Part shown: one piece after another, positions 46,292 through 55,774 of the stretch
Position numbering within the stretch: the stretch's first letter is position 1
Layout: each line of letters starts with the position of its first letter
Source of the DNA: Pseudodesulfovibrio cashew
GTDB lineage: Bacteria > Desulfobacterota > Desulfovibrionia > Desulfovibrionales > Desulfovibrionaceae
DNA length: 64,000 nucleotides
Assembly: GCF_009762795.1 (NCBI RefSeq)
Contig: NZ_CP046400.1
Span: 1,093,501 to 1,157,500, forward strand
Direction: 5' to 3'
Translations under genes and position numbers: made by a program
The notes under the pieces: model-generated
Seen by the model: only the letters and a program-made list of their open reading frames with translations
What the model was told of the DNA's origin: nothing
Database searches by the model: none

Positions 46292-47461
46292 ATGGCGCAA
46301 CATCAGGTCAATAAGACGATCAAGGAGATCAACGACCGAATCCGCAAAGGCAAGGCCGTGGTGGTCAACGCCGACGAGATGGTCGAGATCGTCAAGAAGG
46401 AAGGCAAGGTCCGCGCGGCACAGGAAGTGGACGTGGTCACCACCGGCACCTTCTCGCCCATGTGCTCCAGCGGCCTGCTCTTCAACATCGGACAGCAGCC
46501 GCCCGTCATGAAGGTTTCCAGGATGTGGCTCAACAACGTCCCCTGCCACTGTGGCGTTGCCGCCGTAGACGCGTATATGGGGTGCACAGAGCCTTCCGAG
46601 GACGATCCCCTTAACAAGGTTCATCCCGGACGGTTTGCGTACGGTGGTGGGCACGTTATGGAAGATTTGCTCCGGGGCAAGGCCGTGCACCTGCGCGCCG
46701 AGGCCTACGGTACCGACTGCTATCCGCGCCGCGAGCTCGACAAGGACGTCACCCTTGCCGACCTGCCCAATGCGATCATGCTCAACCCGCGCAACTGCTA
46801 CCAGAACTACAATGCGGCCGTGAATCTCACCAGCGGTACCGTCTACACCTACATGGGACCGCTCAAGTCCAACTGCTCCAACTGCAACTACGCCACCGCA
46901 GGGCAGCTCTCGCCGCTGTTTAACGATCCCTACTTCAAGACCATCGGCATGGGCACCCGCATCTTCCTGGGCGGCGGCATCGGGTATGTCATCGGCGAAG
47001 GTACCCAACACGTCCAGAAGCCTAAACGCAACGAACGCGGACTGCCCGAGAACCCCTCCGGCACGCTCATGCTCAAAGGCGACTTCAAGCAGATGAACGC
47101 CCGCTACGTGCGCGCCCAGTCCATCGTCGGTTACGGCGTGTCCCTGGCCGTGGGCGTCGGCATCCCCATCCCCATGCTCAACGAGGAGATGGCCTGGTTC
47201 ACCGGCGTGGCCGATTCCGACATCACCATGCCCGTCAAGGACTACGGTTACGACTATCCCAACGGCATCCCCCGCGAGCTCGCCCGGGTTACCTTCGAGG
47301 AACTCAAGTCCGGCAACGTGACCATCAACGGCAAGGAAACTCCCACCGTGCCGCTTACCAGCCACATCATGTCCCTCGAAGTCGCCGATACGCTCAAGGA
47401 GTGGATCGAAAAAGGCGACTTCCTGCTCACTGAAAAAGTCGACGATATTCCCAGCTTCTAA
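46292..47461 (+). CDS. DUF39 / homocysteine biosynthesis family protein
   Basis: 389 residues, start fixed by GGAGGCGATA. It is the DUF39 (HcyBio) family. Conserved-looking segments are GTFSPMCSSGLLFN with C58, CHCGVAAVDAYMGCTEPSEDDPLN, TDCYPRREL with C143, and SNCSNCNYATAGQLSP. In methanogens and, by genetic evidence, in Desulfovibrio, this family takes part in making homocysteine from aspartate semialdehyde and reduced sulfur, with a ferredoxin/NIL partner that is not in this window. No CBS domains are present, unlike the longer archaeal members. It ends in a terminator. Confidence 0.9.
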   Translation: MAQHQVNKTIKEINDRIRKGKAVVVNADEMVEIVKKEGKVRAAQEVDVVTTGTFSPMCSSGLLFNIGQQPPVMKVSRMWLNNVPCHCGVAAVDAYMGCTEPSEDDPLNKVHPGRFAYGGGHVMEDLLRGKAVHLRAEAYGTDCYPRRELDKDVTLADLPNAIMLNPRNCYQNYNAAVNLTSGTVYTYMGPLKSNCSNCNYATAGQLSPLFNDPYFKTIGMGTRIFLGGGIGYVIGEGTQHVQKPKRNERGLPENPSGTLMLKGDFKQMNARYVRAQSIVGYGVSLAVGVGIPIPMLNEEMAWFTGVADSDITMPVKDYGYDYPNGIPRELARVTFEELKSGNVTINGKETPTVPLTSHIMSLEVADTLKEWIEKGDFLLTEKVDDIPSF

Positions 47462-47484
47462 CAGCCGGAATCACTGATTATAGC

Positions 47485-47518
47485 AAGGCCTGCCGAGCAA
47501 CCTCGGCAGGCCTTTTTC
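47485..47518 (+). terminator. Rho-independent terminator after the DUF39 gene
   Basis: AAGGCCTGCCGAG pairs with CTCGGCAGGCCTT around a CAAC loop, followed by TTTTT. Confidence 0.95.
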
Positions 47519-47851
47519 GTGCTCTTTGTGCGGTTGTTTCGGATAGATTGTGTGACTGACTTTGAAACGGCTTCGGCGGTCCTTCAGTCGGCTCGAAAAT
47601 CACATAGCCCGTGAATTTGTGCATCCCAACAATCTTCGTGGAGTGGAGTGAAAAACCGTGACCACTTCTCCAGGGGGAGTTTGGGCCAGAAGTCTTTTCC
47701 TTATGATGGAACTGGTTCATGGGGACTTTACATCCACTATGAAAAAATGGATAAGCAGACTGGTATAGTTATCTATACCAGCCTTTGGTTTTTGTAATAG
47801 CGTCCAGGCCGTAAATTCAAATTTCAACACTCTATGTCCTTGGAGGATCAG
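47519..47851. other. Spacer, clearly lower GC than surroundings
   Basis: No supported gene. A minus-strand frame at 47478-47720 has no ribosome-binding site and overlaps the terminator. A small imperfect stem (GTATAGTTATCTATAC near 47762-47777) lies about 80 bases before the lipoprotein gene. Composition suggests that this patch, together with the gene after it, may have come from elsewhere. Confidence 0.5.
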
Positions 47852-48316
47852 ATGTTACCCCACAAGCTTGGTTGGAAAAAACTTGTCGTCTGCATGATGC
47901 TTGTCTTGTTGCCGGTCTTGCAGGGCTGCCCGGCCCTTCTCATCATCGCATTGGTCTCCTCCGATGATTATGTCTCGGGTACAGTGGAAATCCCCCGAAG
48001 TGCGGATGAGGTTTTTGCGGCAGTCAAAGCGCGTGCCCAACAAGGTATTGATCAAGAGACTCAACAGGAATTTATCATTTCAAAAATGGATGAGGGCGAC
48101 CGTTTCGTACAAGTCAAAGACTCCAATGACACGTGGTGGATGGAGGTTGCGATTGTACCTTTGAGCGCCCGATCAAGCCGACTTCAGATGATAGGGCATA
48201 GTACGGGCGATGAGAAGGCACAGGTTGATAGGGGGCTTCGGGCCATCGCAAGGGTCTGTGATGATCTTGGCGTCAAATACAGGGTTGTCGAGACCAGCGT
48301 TGGTGATGACAATTAG
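47852..48316 (+). CDS. Lipoprotein of unknown function
   Basis: 154 residues from ATG 47852 behind GGAGG; a further in-frame ATG at 47834 precedes that site. The signal segment KLVVCMMLVLLPVLQGC has lipobox LQGC, followed by a hydrophobic stretch and a soluble domain with mixed alpha/beta character (VEIPRSADEVFAAVKARAQQ, DTWWMEVAIVPLSARSSRLQMIGHS). It resembles the general shape of DUF3568-type small lipoproteins, but I do not assign it. The base composition is AT-richer than neighbouring genes, so acquisition by transfer is possible. Confidence 0.7.
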   Translation: MLPHKLGWKKLVVCMMLVLLPVLQGCPALLIIALVSSDDYVSGTVEIPRSADEVFAAVKARAQQGIDQETQQEFIISKMDEGDRFVQVKDSNDTWWMEVAIVPLSARSSRLQMIGHSTGDEKAQVDRGLRAIARVCDDLGVKYRVVETSVGDDN

Positions 48317-48553
48317 GGAGCCTAAGTCAGCTGAACGAAATATATGGCTGCGCTTTTTGGCTTAAGAACTGGTATCGATACGGCAATTCGAAAGATGTCA
48401 CGGATAACCAGCACTGAACCACTTGGTTCAGCGCTATTCATGGCCGATAAGAAAAGGCCATTAGGAAGCTACGGGCGCATAGTCGGTATACCCTTGAACT
48501 TAGCCCTCTTACAGATCAAGTGTTTGATGGAGTCCTTGCAGGGGGCTCATTAA

Positions 48554-48684
48554 ACTCCCTCGCCCTCGAGCGAAGCGAGCTACATAAAGTTTAGGAGGGG
48601 AGATAGGGATGGGGGGTCCGGGGGGAAGGGGAAGCCCTTTTCTAAAGGGTGCCCCTCTTCCCCTTCCCCCCGGCCGCCGGAGGC
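48554..48684 (-). repeat. Dispersed intergenic repeat, copy 4
   Basis: On the minus strand it reads GCCTCCGGCGGCCGGGGGGA, a CCCTTTAGAAAAGGG hairpin, CCTCCTAAACTTTATG and GCTCGCTTCGCTCGAGGGCG. It is the inverted counterpart of copy 1 about 16 kb away. Confidence 0.85.
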
Positions 48685-48687
48685 AAA

Positions 48688-48730
48688 AAAAACCGCCCAG
48701 CCTGGCGTGAGCCTGGCTGGGCGGTTTGTT
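48688..48730 (-). terminator. Terminator of the 2-oxoacid oxidoreductase operon
   Basis: On the minus strand AAACCGCCCAGCC pairs with GGCTGGGCGGTTT, followed by T8. Confidence 0.94.
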
Positions 48731-48747
48731 ATTGCCAGATCAGCGAT

Positions 48748-49289
48748 CTAGCCGACGACTTCTGCGCCGGCCTGGATGGCCTGGGTATTGGCGGGAATGA
48801 GTTTGTGGTAGCGCTCGGAGATGACGTTCTCGAGGGAGTCGATAACGGCCTGGAGCGGGATGATGCCGGTGGCCTGGACGAAGGCTCCGATGGCGACCAT
48901 GTTGGCCATGCGGGTGTTGCCGAGCTTATCGGCGATTTCGTTGCAGGGCACGGCGTAGCATTTCAGGCGCTCTTTATCGGCCAGCTCCATGTCGATGAGC
49001 GAGGAGTTGACGATGTGCACGCCGTTGTCGACGATCCGGGGCTGGAACTTGTCCAGGGAAGGTCGGTTCATGGCGATGAGCGACTGCGGCCGGTGGATGA
49101 TGGGCGACCCGATGTCTTCTTCGGACAGGACCACGGTGCAGTTGGCGGTGCCGCCGCGCATTTCGGGCCCGTAGACCGGAATATAGGTGACGTTAAGGCC
49201 GTCCTTCATGCCCGCATAGGCGAGCAGGTTGCCGATGAGCATGACGCCCTGGCCGCCGAATCCGGCGATGATGGTGTCCATGTAGCGCA

Positions 49290-49290
<1 letters not shown>
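48748..49290 (-). CDS. 2-oxoacid:ferredoxin oxidoreductase gamma subunit
   Basis: 180 residues. It begins [26 protein letters not shown], the conserved start of the gamma subunits of pyruvate, 2-oxoglutarate and 2-oxoisovalerate ferredoxin oxidoreductases; [17 protein letters not shown] is also typical. It is the last gene of a four-gene operon and overlaps the beta-subunit stop by 1 base. The gamma subunit helps hold CoA at the active site of the complex. Confidence 0.93.
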
Positions 49291-50060
<770 letters not shown>

Positions 50061-51131
50061 TTATTTCCCCTCCAAACAGTTGAGGATCGGCTCCTCGAGC
50101 TCGTCCGGTGTGGGCAGGTTGCCGGGGTAGATGGGGTAGAAGTCCGAGTCGGCCACGGTTCGGATGGAGAGTCGGACGTCTTCGAGCATCTGTCCCAGGT
50201 TGTGTTCGATGGTCAGGAAGCGTTTTCCCTGCTCGGCCAGCGCCTTGAGTTCGGCGGCGGGGAAGGGATAGAGGGTAATGGGCCGGAACAGGCCGACCTT
50301 CTTGCCTTCCTTGCGGAACTTGCGCACGGCGGTCTTGGCGATGCGCCCGATGGAACCGTAGGCGCAGATGATCAGATCCGCGTCCTCGGTTTCGAACTGC
50401 TCGGCCTCGGCCAGATCCGTCCAGGCGTCATACTTGGCCTGGAGGTGCTTGTTCTGTCCGGCCAGTTCGCCTTCCAGGAGGAAGAGGGATTTGACGAGCC
50501 GTTTTTCACGGTCGGCGGTCTTGCCCATGATGGCCCAGTCGCGTCCGCCTTCTTCGTCGATGTTTTCAGGTTCCCAGGGAGTGATGGGTTCCTTCATCTG
50601 GCCCAGAATGGCGTCACCGAGGATGAGGACCGGGGTGCGGTGCTCGAAGGCGATGTCAAAGGCGCGGATGGTCAGGTCGTAGGCCTCCTGGACGGTGCCG
50701 GGGCCGAAAGTGAAGTGGCGGTAGTCGCCGTGTCCGCCGCCGCGGGTGGACTGGAAATAGTCGCCCTGCGCCGGGCCGATGTCGCCCAGGCCCGGGCCGC
50801 CCCGGTTCATGTTGACGATGACCGCCGGAATTTCGGAGCCGGCCATGTAGGAGATGGCTTCCTGCTTCAGGGACATGCCCGGGGAAGAGGAGGAGGTCAT
50901 GGCGCGCACGCCGGCTGCTCCGGCGCCGAGCAGCATGTTGGCCGCAGCCACCTCGGATTCGGCCTGGACGAAGTCGCCGCCCGCCTTGATTATGGCCGAG
51001 GACATGAATTCGGGGATGTCGTTCTGGGGCGTGATGGGGTAGCCGAAGAAACATTTGCACTTGGCCGCCAGCGCGCCGCGGGCGATGGCCTCGTTGCCTT
51101 TGACGAAGATGCGTTCGGGCTGTTTGGTCAT
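50061..51131 (-). CDS. vorB: 2-oxoacid:ferredoxin oxidoreductase alpha subunit (VorB type)
   Basis: 356 residues from ATG 51131; the frame is open further but overlaps the ferredoxin gene. It begins with RIFVKGNEAIARGALAAKCKCFFGYPITPQNDIPEFM, characteristic of the VorB / KorA alpha chain, and has SSSSPGMSLKQEAISYMAGSEIPAVIVNMNRGGPGLG. Separate delta, alpha, beta and gamma chains match four-subunit 2-oxoisovalerate (or 2-oxoglutarate) ferredoxin oxidoreductases. In anaerobes these oxidise branched-chain keto acids from amino-acid degradation, or run in the synthetic direction. Confidence 0.92.
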   Translation of the reverse strand: MTKQPERIFVKGNEAIARGALAAKCKCFFGYPITPQNDIPEFMSSAIIKAGGDFVQAESEVAAANMLLGAGAAGVRAMTSSSSPGMSLKQEAISYMAGSEIPAVIVNMNRGGPGLGDIGPAQGDYFQSTRGGGHGDYRHFTFGPGTVQEAYDLTIRAFDIAFEHRTPVLILGDAILGQMKEPITPWEPENIDEEGGRDWAIMGKTADREKRLVKSLFLLEGELAGQNKHLQAKYDAWTDLAEAEQFETEDADLIICAYGSIGRIAKTAVRKFRKEGKKVGLFRPITLYPFPAAELKALAEQGKRFLTIEHNLGQMLEDVRLSIRTVADSDFYPIYPGNLPTPDELEEPILNCLEGK

Positions 51132-51132
51132 A

Positions 51133-51366
51133 TTATTCGCCCCCTTTCTTTTTCGGGGTTCTGTATACCTTGATGGCCACATCCGGACAGATCATGGCGC
51201 ATGAGGCGCATCCTGTGCACTTGTCCGCATCGGCTTCCGGGACTTCGGCGACCTTGTAGCCGCTGACGTTGAACCGATCCGACTGGACAATGATGTCCAC
51301 AGGACAAACCGTGGTGCAAAGGAGGCATCCCTTGCAACGATCTTCCTGGACTTCGATTCGGGACAT
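51133..51366 (-). CDS. 2x[4Fe-4S] ferredoxin, delta subunit of the oxidoreductase
   Basis: 77 residues with two cluster motifs CKGCLLCTTVCP and CTGCASCAMICP. It is the first gene of the four-gene oxidoreductase unit, 1 base before the alpha gene. It carries electrons from the TPP subunit to the external ferredoxin. It follows queA by 43 bases on the same strand, so queA may be part of the same transcript. Confidence 0.94.
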   Translation of the reverse strand: MSRIEVQEDRCKGCLLCTTVCPVDIIVQSDRFNVSGYKVAEVPEADADKCTGCASCAMICPDVAIKVYRTPKKKGGE

Positions 51367-51409
51367 TCTACACTCCAGTGTTGTTTGAGATATAAGAAGG
51401 TGACCGCGA

Positions 51410-52495
51410 CTATTTTATCAGCATCGCATCTCCGTAGCTGAAGAAGCGAAACCCGTTTTCCAGGGCTTTGGCATATGCCGAAAGGATGGTGGACCTGCCG
51501 GCTAGAGCAGAGATCATAATGATCAGCGAGGATTCTGGCAAATGGAAGTTGGTCAAAATGCCGTCGATGACGGAGAAGCGGTATCCCGGGTAGATAAAAA
51601 TATCCGTTTCTCCTTGAAATTCTTTTATTTCTCCAGCTTCACGGTACATCCCTTCCAGGGTTCGGGCGCTGGTGGTTCCGATGGCTATGACCGGCCGTCC
51701 CTCTGCCTTGGCTCGTTTTATCGCTTCTGCAGTGGCCTCGGGGACCTCGATGTATTCGGCGTGCATCCGGTGGTCGCGAATGTCCGGGCAGCGGACTGGG
51801 CTGAAGGTGCCGTAGCCTACATACAGGGTGACTTCCGCCCATTGGAAGCCGCGTTCGAGGAGCTTCTTCCGCATTGCAGGAGTGAAGTGCAACCCGGCCG
51901 TTGGCGCGGCCACGGACCCGGTCTTGTTCGTGTCCGAGTGGGTGGTCTGGTAGCGTTCCCTGTCTTCGGCGGTGTCCGGGCGTTTGATGTAGGGCGGCAG
52001 GGGCAGATGTCCCAGGCTTTCGAACAGGTCCTTCAGGTCGCCGCGCCATTGGAGTTCCAATTGCCACCTGCCGAACTCGCCGGGTTGTTTCGGGACCAGG
52101 CGAAGATCATCCGAGAAGGTGACCACGGTGTCGGCCTTGGGCGTCTTGGACGCCCTGAGCAGACCTTCGGCCATGGTTTTCTGCCAGCCATCCGGTCCCG
52201 GTTCCGCCTTGAGCAGCGGCAGGGGAGTTAAGAGAAGGAACTCCACCTGTCCGCCCGTTGGCTTGTGTCCGAAGAGTCGCGCCGGGATGACGCGAGAGTT
52301 GTTGGCCACCAGCAGCGCGTTTTCCGGCAGGTAATCCGGGAGATCGGTGAAGCTGACCGGCTCCATGGTCCGGCTGGCCCTGTCGAGAACAAGCAGCTTG
52401 GACCCGTCGCGTTTATCGGCGGGTTCCTGCGCAATCCGGTCCTCGGGCAGCGGGTAGTCGTAGCTGGAGAGATGAAAATCTGCGGGTATATCCAT
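51410..52495 (-). CDS. queA: S-adenosylmethionine:tRNA ribosyltransferase-isomerase
   Basis: 361 residues. FHLSSYDYPLPEDRIAQEPADKRDGSKLLVLDR is the standard start; GSVAAPTAGLHFTPAMRKKL and TLYVGYGTFSPV are the central motifs; IGTTSARTLEG and TNFHLPESSLIIMISALAG close the protein. It transfers and rearranges the ribosyl part of SAM onto 7-aminomethyl-7-deazaguanine in tRNA to make epoxyqueuosine. No other queuosine gene is in the window. Confidence 0.96.
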   Translation of the reverse strand: MDIPADFHLSSYDYPLPEDRIAQEPADKRDGSKLLVLDRASRTMEPVSFTDLPDYLPENALLVANNSRVIPARLFGHKPTGGQVEFLLLTPLPLLKAEPGPDGWQKTMAEGLLRASKTPKADTVVTFSDDLRLVPKQPGEFGRWQLELQWRGDLKDLFESLGHLPLPPYIKRPDTAEDRERYQTTHSDTNKTGSVAAPTAGLHFTPAMRKKLLERGFQWAEVTLYVGYGTFSPVRCPDIRDHRMHAEYIEVPEATAEAIKRAKAEGRPVIAIGTTSARTLEGMYREAGEIKEFQGETDIFIYPGYRFSVIDGILTNFHLPESSLIIMISALAGRSTILSAYAKALENGFRFFSYGDAMLIK

Positions 52496-52652
52496 AATAA
52501 TAACGCCCTGTTTGGGAGCACCCCTTTTACACTACCTTCGCGGCACGGGCGATACTTTTTTCTTGTTCAATGATCCCGGGTGGATAACTTTTCTCTTGTG
52601 CAGCTTATGCTTTGGACTTGATATTGGCCCCATTCGTGGTATTGCATAATGC

Positions 52653-53330
52653 ATGAATTGGCTTTCCGTGGCTGAGATAGCCAAACTTACCCGCATTCCC
52701 GCCCCCACGGCACGCCGCTATGCGTCCCTGTTCAAGGATTTTCTCGGTGGGCGCAAGCTGGGCCGGATCACCAAGTATCCCGAAGAGTCCGTTGTCGTTT
52801 TCGAGCGGATTTCCCGGCTGTATGGTGAGGGCCGTGTTACCGCCGAGATCGAGGATGCACTGCGGGCTGAATTTCCCCGAACCATAGACGTTGAGCAGGG
52901 CGGCGGAGCTCCGGCCACCTCGTCCGACGGTTTTGCCAAACTTGCCGAGACCTTCAATGGAGTTATCGGCAAGGTGGCCTCCTGCATGGAGGTTATCGCC
53001 GACCAGAAGAGCGTTATCGAGCGCCAGCAGGATGATATCCAGAAGCTGAAGACCGCCTTTGTGCTCCTGGCCCGCAGCCAGAAGAAAATGAAGGAACTTC
53101 CGGTGGGACAGGATATCATTCCCGAAGAGATTCTTGAACAGACCAAGGCGTTGGAAAAGCGCGACTCGGAGATCGAGGAGATGGCGCTCAAGCTGACTTT
53201 CGACACGTCCGATATCAAGGCAAAGCTGCAAATATTGGAATCCGAACTGGTGCGTCTGCGTAAAGACCGCCGCGATATGGAAAAATACCTTCAGGAAAAG
53301 ATCGACCGGCTCAAGGATGCCGCGTCTTGA
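52653..53330 (+). CDS. MerR-like HTH protein with C-terminal coiled coil
   Basis: 225 residues. The N-terminus WLSVAEIAKLTRIPAPTARRYASLFKDFLGGRKLGRITKYPEESV is a MerR-type winged HTH. Residues about 105-222 are strongly heptad-like (VIADQKSVIERQQDDIQKLK; LQILESELVRLRKDRRDMEKYLQEKIDRLKD), predicting a long coiled coil. No ligand-binding domain is seen. This layout also occurs in RacA-like DNA organisers, but there is no direct evidence for such a role here. The next gene follows after 69 bases. Confidence 0.78.
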   Translation: MNWLSVAEIAKLTRIPAPTARRYASLFKDFLGGRKLGRITKYPEESVVVFERISRLYGEGRVTAEIEDALRAEFPRTIDVEQGGGAPATSSDGFAKLAETFNGVIGKVASCMEVIADQKSVIERQQDDIQKLKTAFVLLARSQKKMKELPVGQDIIPEEILEQTKALEKRDSEIEEMALKLTFDTSDIKAKLQILESELVRLRKDRRDMEKYLQEKIDRLKDAAS

Positions 53331-53399
53331 TCCATTGCGGACTTCCCGTTCCGGGAACTCATTTCGTAAGCACTTCAGGGAACGTAACAGGAGGATAGT

Positions 53400-53864
53400 A
53401 TGCGTTCTTTCATCAAAATTCTCGTCGTCATGGTCCTGCTTTCCCTTTGTTTCGGCTGCAACGCCATGAACAGCTCCAGCTCTTCAACTACAGAGCCCGC
53501 ACGTCAGGCCAACTATTCCGAGCCCGATTACTATCTCGATTTCGATGACATAATGATCCCCAAGGAGATCGACTACGACGCCGACGACTCCTACAAGCTC
53601 GACAACGCCAAATTCCGGGCTGCCATTATGCGGTTCAAGGGCCGCGTGGAAGTCATGGAACTTGTTCAGTATTTCCTCAATAACATGGCCAAGGACAACT
53701 GGACCCTTATTTCCAACAACAAGGCCAGCGCCATTCATGTCCTCACCTTCGAGAAGTTCAACAAGAGCTGCGTCATCCAGATCGATGACAGTTTCGCCAC
53801 GGCCAAGACCACCATTTTTGCCGTGGAAGTCAAGGATTCCGCCACCCCGGCCAAGGTTCAGTAG
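53400..53864 (+). CDS. Lipoprotein of unknown function
   Basis: 154 residues, ATG behind AGGAGGATAGT. The signal peptide ends in lipobox LCFGC. A Ser-rich linker (about residues 23-40) follows, then a domain of about 110 residues (VMELVQYFLNNMAKDNWTLISNNKASAIHVLTFEKFNKSCVIQID). It should be anchored in the inner or outer membrane. The coaBC gene follows after 3 bases, so expression is probably shared. No known function recognised. Confidence 0.85.
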   Translation: MRSFIKILVVMVLLSLCFGCNAMNSSSSSTTEPARQANYSEPDYYLDFDDIMIPKEIDYDADDSYKLDNAKFRAAIMRFKGRVEVMELVQYFLNNMAKDNWTLISNNKASAIHVLTFEKFNKSCVIQIDDSFATAKTTIFAVEVKDSATPAKVQ

Positions 53865-53867
53865 CCT

Positions 53868-55088
53868 ATGCAGGCGCACTACGGCTTTGCCGGATTCATG
53901 GGGAAGCGCGTCCACCTGGGCGTGTGTGGTTCCATAGCCGCTTACCGTGCGTTGGACCTTGTCCGTGCCTTTTTGGACGCGGATTGCATGGTCTCCGCCA
54001 CCGTGACAGATGCGGCCGCGAGGTTCGTCACGCCCTTGTCCTTCGAGGGACTGGGCGCTTCGCCGGTCTATACGGGCATGTTTGACGCCGCAACCGAACG
54101 GGAGAGCGCCTTCGGGCATCTGGAGCCCGGCCAGACCTGCGAGGTCATGGTCATTGCTCCGGCTTCGGCCAACACCATAGCTAAACTTGCTAACGGGCTG
54201 GCGGACGACATGCTCTCCTGTCAGGCTTTGGCCTTTGCCGGACCCAAGGTTGTGGCACCGGCCATGAACCCGCGCATGTGGGCAAACCCCGTCACCAGGC
54301 GCAATTGGGACATGCTCGAAAAACTCGGGTTTATCGGGGTGGTTCCCGAGACGGGAAAGGTTGCCTGCGGCGACACCGGAACTGGCCGACTTGCTCCTGT
54401 TGAAGAGATTTTTCTTGCCGGTCTCAAAGCGCTTTCGCCTCAAGATTTGAACGGCAAGCGGGTAATGGTCACCCTTGGACCTACCAGGGAGCCATGGGAT
54501 GCGGTCCGCTTCTGGTCCAATCCTTCATCAGGAACCATGGGCGCGTGCATGGCCATGGCCGCCTATCTTCGCGGAGCCGAGGTCACCGTGGTGGCCGGAC
54601 CCACAGCCTTGAGTTTTCCTTCCGGGATGTCCGTGGTGCAGGTCCAGACCGCCCAGCAGATGAATGCGGCATGCCAGGATCTCTGGCCCTCCATGGATGT
54701 GGCTTGCGCCACCGCTGCTGTGGCCGACTTCCGTCCGGTTCTCTATGGCCCGGACAAGTTCAAGAAGGAGCAGGGCGACGGCCTGCACGTCGATTTTGTC
54801 CCCAACCCGGACATCCTCAAGGGATTGGGCGTTTCCAAGCAGGGATACCAGCGTCTCATCGGTTTTGCCGCTGAAACGCGGAACATCAAATCCGAGGCGT
54901 CCCGCAAGCTCAAGAGCAAGAATCTCGACCTCATTGCTGCAAACGATGTTTCGAGAGAAGGCAGCGGCTTTGGCACTGCCACGAATCAGATGTATATACT
55001 GGACAAGGCAGGCCGCCAGGAGTCGTGGCCTAAACTGCCAAAGACCGAAGTAGCATGGCGTTTATGGGATCACCTTCTTCTCGATTAA
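53868..55088 (+). CDS. coaBC: Bifunctional phosphopantothenoylcysteine decarboxylase / phosphopantothenate-cysteine ligase
   Basis: 406 residues. The N-terminal flavin-dependent CoaC part (KRVHLGVCGSIAAYRALDLVR; VVAPAMNPRMW; KVACGDTGTGRLA with the catalytic Cys) is followed by CoaB (KRVMVTLGPTREPWDAVRFWSNPSSGTMG; VGFAAETR-like region IGFAAETRNIKSEA). It makes phosphopantetheine from phosphopantothenate and cysteine in CoA synthesis. The stop lies inside the next gene, overlapping by 34 bases. Confidence 0.95.
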   Translation: MQAHYGFAGFMGKRVHLGVCGSIAAYRALDLVRAFLDADCMVSATVTDAAARFVTPLSFEGLGASPVYTGMFDAATERESAFGHLEPGQTCEVMVIAPASANTIAKLANGLADDMLSCQALAFAGPKVVAPAMNPRMWANPVTRRNWDMLEKLGFIGVVPETGKVACGDTGTGRLAPVEEIFLAGLKALSPQDLNGKRVMVTLGPTREPWDAVRFWSNPSSGTMGACMAMAAYLRGAEVTVVAGPTALSFPSGMSVVQVQTAQQMNAACQDLWPSMDVACATAAVADFRPVLYGPDKFKKEQGDGLHVDFVPNPDILKGLGVSKQGYQRLIGFAAETRNIKSEASRKLKSKNLDLIAANDVSREGSGFGTATNQMYILDKAGRQESWPKLPKTEVAWRLWDHLLLD

Positions 55089-55774
55089 ATACGGCAACTC
55101 GGTATCGTCCCTGGGTGGACGCCGGGCTTAAATATGTCTTTTCGCCTGACAGGGCGGGGCATCCGGTGGAGGTAGCCGCTCCAGCTGCGGTCCAGTCCCA
55201 AGGGCCAGCTTCCCTTGCAGCCTCACCGCGGCCTCAAAGAGAGGCAGCACCAGCCCGCGAGATTGATACAAGCCGTGCAGCACCACCAAACGCACCAGCG
55301 TCAACTCAACCTTTTCCCCGTACCGCAACTTTTCCCGAACCATGGTCTACGTTCCTGTCCAAGGTCAAAGCCAGTTCACCCAAGGTCATCTGCACGTACA
55401 TGGAACTGGGACTCGATCTTGGCGGTCAACCTGACCCGCGCAGAAGCGCCGTGCTCAAGTCGACGCTCAACACACATCTGAAGTGGCCTCCGGGCACTGC
55501 AGCGTTTTGGCCCATGTCAGCATTACGGCAGGGCAGTCTGCAACCCGACCGTGCCATGTTCTGGAAAGGGTGGGAGATTTGGCGGACACCGTACATTGTT
55601 TGTTTCGGTGATGAAGCACTCAGGGTTATTCATCCCGAAGGGGTGGCAGGGAACAATACGCATCTGCTGGAGCATGTCACCATACTTGTCGTGCCTCCCC
55701 TCGCCCGACTCATTTCCATGCTTCCGCATGAACAGCATCTTGCCACCGAAGGACTCAAGGCTGTCCGTCTGTGA
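55055..55774 (+). CDS. Hypothetical protein, possible uracil-DNA-glycosylase-fold relic
   Basis: 239 residues with a start inside coaBC (34-base overlap). A Pro/Ala-rich linker at about residues 40-95 precedes a domain of about 140 residues. WRTPYIVCFGDEALRVI and ILVVPPLARLISMLPHEQHLATEGLKAV resemble the last core strands of uracil-DNA glycosylase-like folds, but the catalytic N-terminal motif (G-E-x-P-G) is absent. No confident assignment. Upstream in-frame starts are limited by coaBC. Confidence 0.72.
   Translation: MAFMGSPSSRLNTATRYRPWVDAGLKYVFSPDRAGHPVEVAAPAAVQSQGPASLAASPRPQREAAPAREIDTSRAAPPNAPASTQPFPRTATFPEPWSTFLSKVKASSPKVICTYMELGLDLGGQPDPRRSAVLKSTLNTHLKWPPGTAAFWPMSALRQGSLQPDRAMFWKGWEIWRTPYIVCFGDEALRVIHPEGVAGNNTHLLEHVTILVVPPLARLISMLPHEQHLATEGLKAVRL

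Larger units (their letters stand above)
48317..48747. other. Spacer between lipoprotein and vor-type operon
   Basis: The first 230 bases hold only a weak 69-residue frame without a ribosome-binding site and a short hairpin (GCTGAACC/GGTTCAGC type near 48412-48432). The rest is copy 4 of the dispersed repeat and the operon terminator. Confidence 0.6.

Noticed and set aside
47478-47720. Open frame of 80 codons on the minus strand
   Set aside because: Overlaps the DUF39 terminator, lacks a ribosome-binding site and shows no family features.
48344-48553. Open frame of 69 codons on the plus strand after the lipoprotein gene
   Set aside because: No ribosome-binding site, no recognisable product and it runs through a small hairpin; more likely non-coding.
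52579-52587. DnaA box (reverse TTATCCACC)
   Set aside because: A single one-mismatch box in a short spacer is near chance level; not enough to call an origin or DnaA-controlled promoter.
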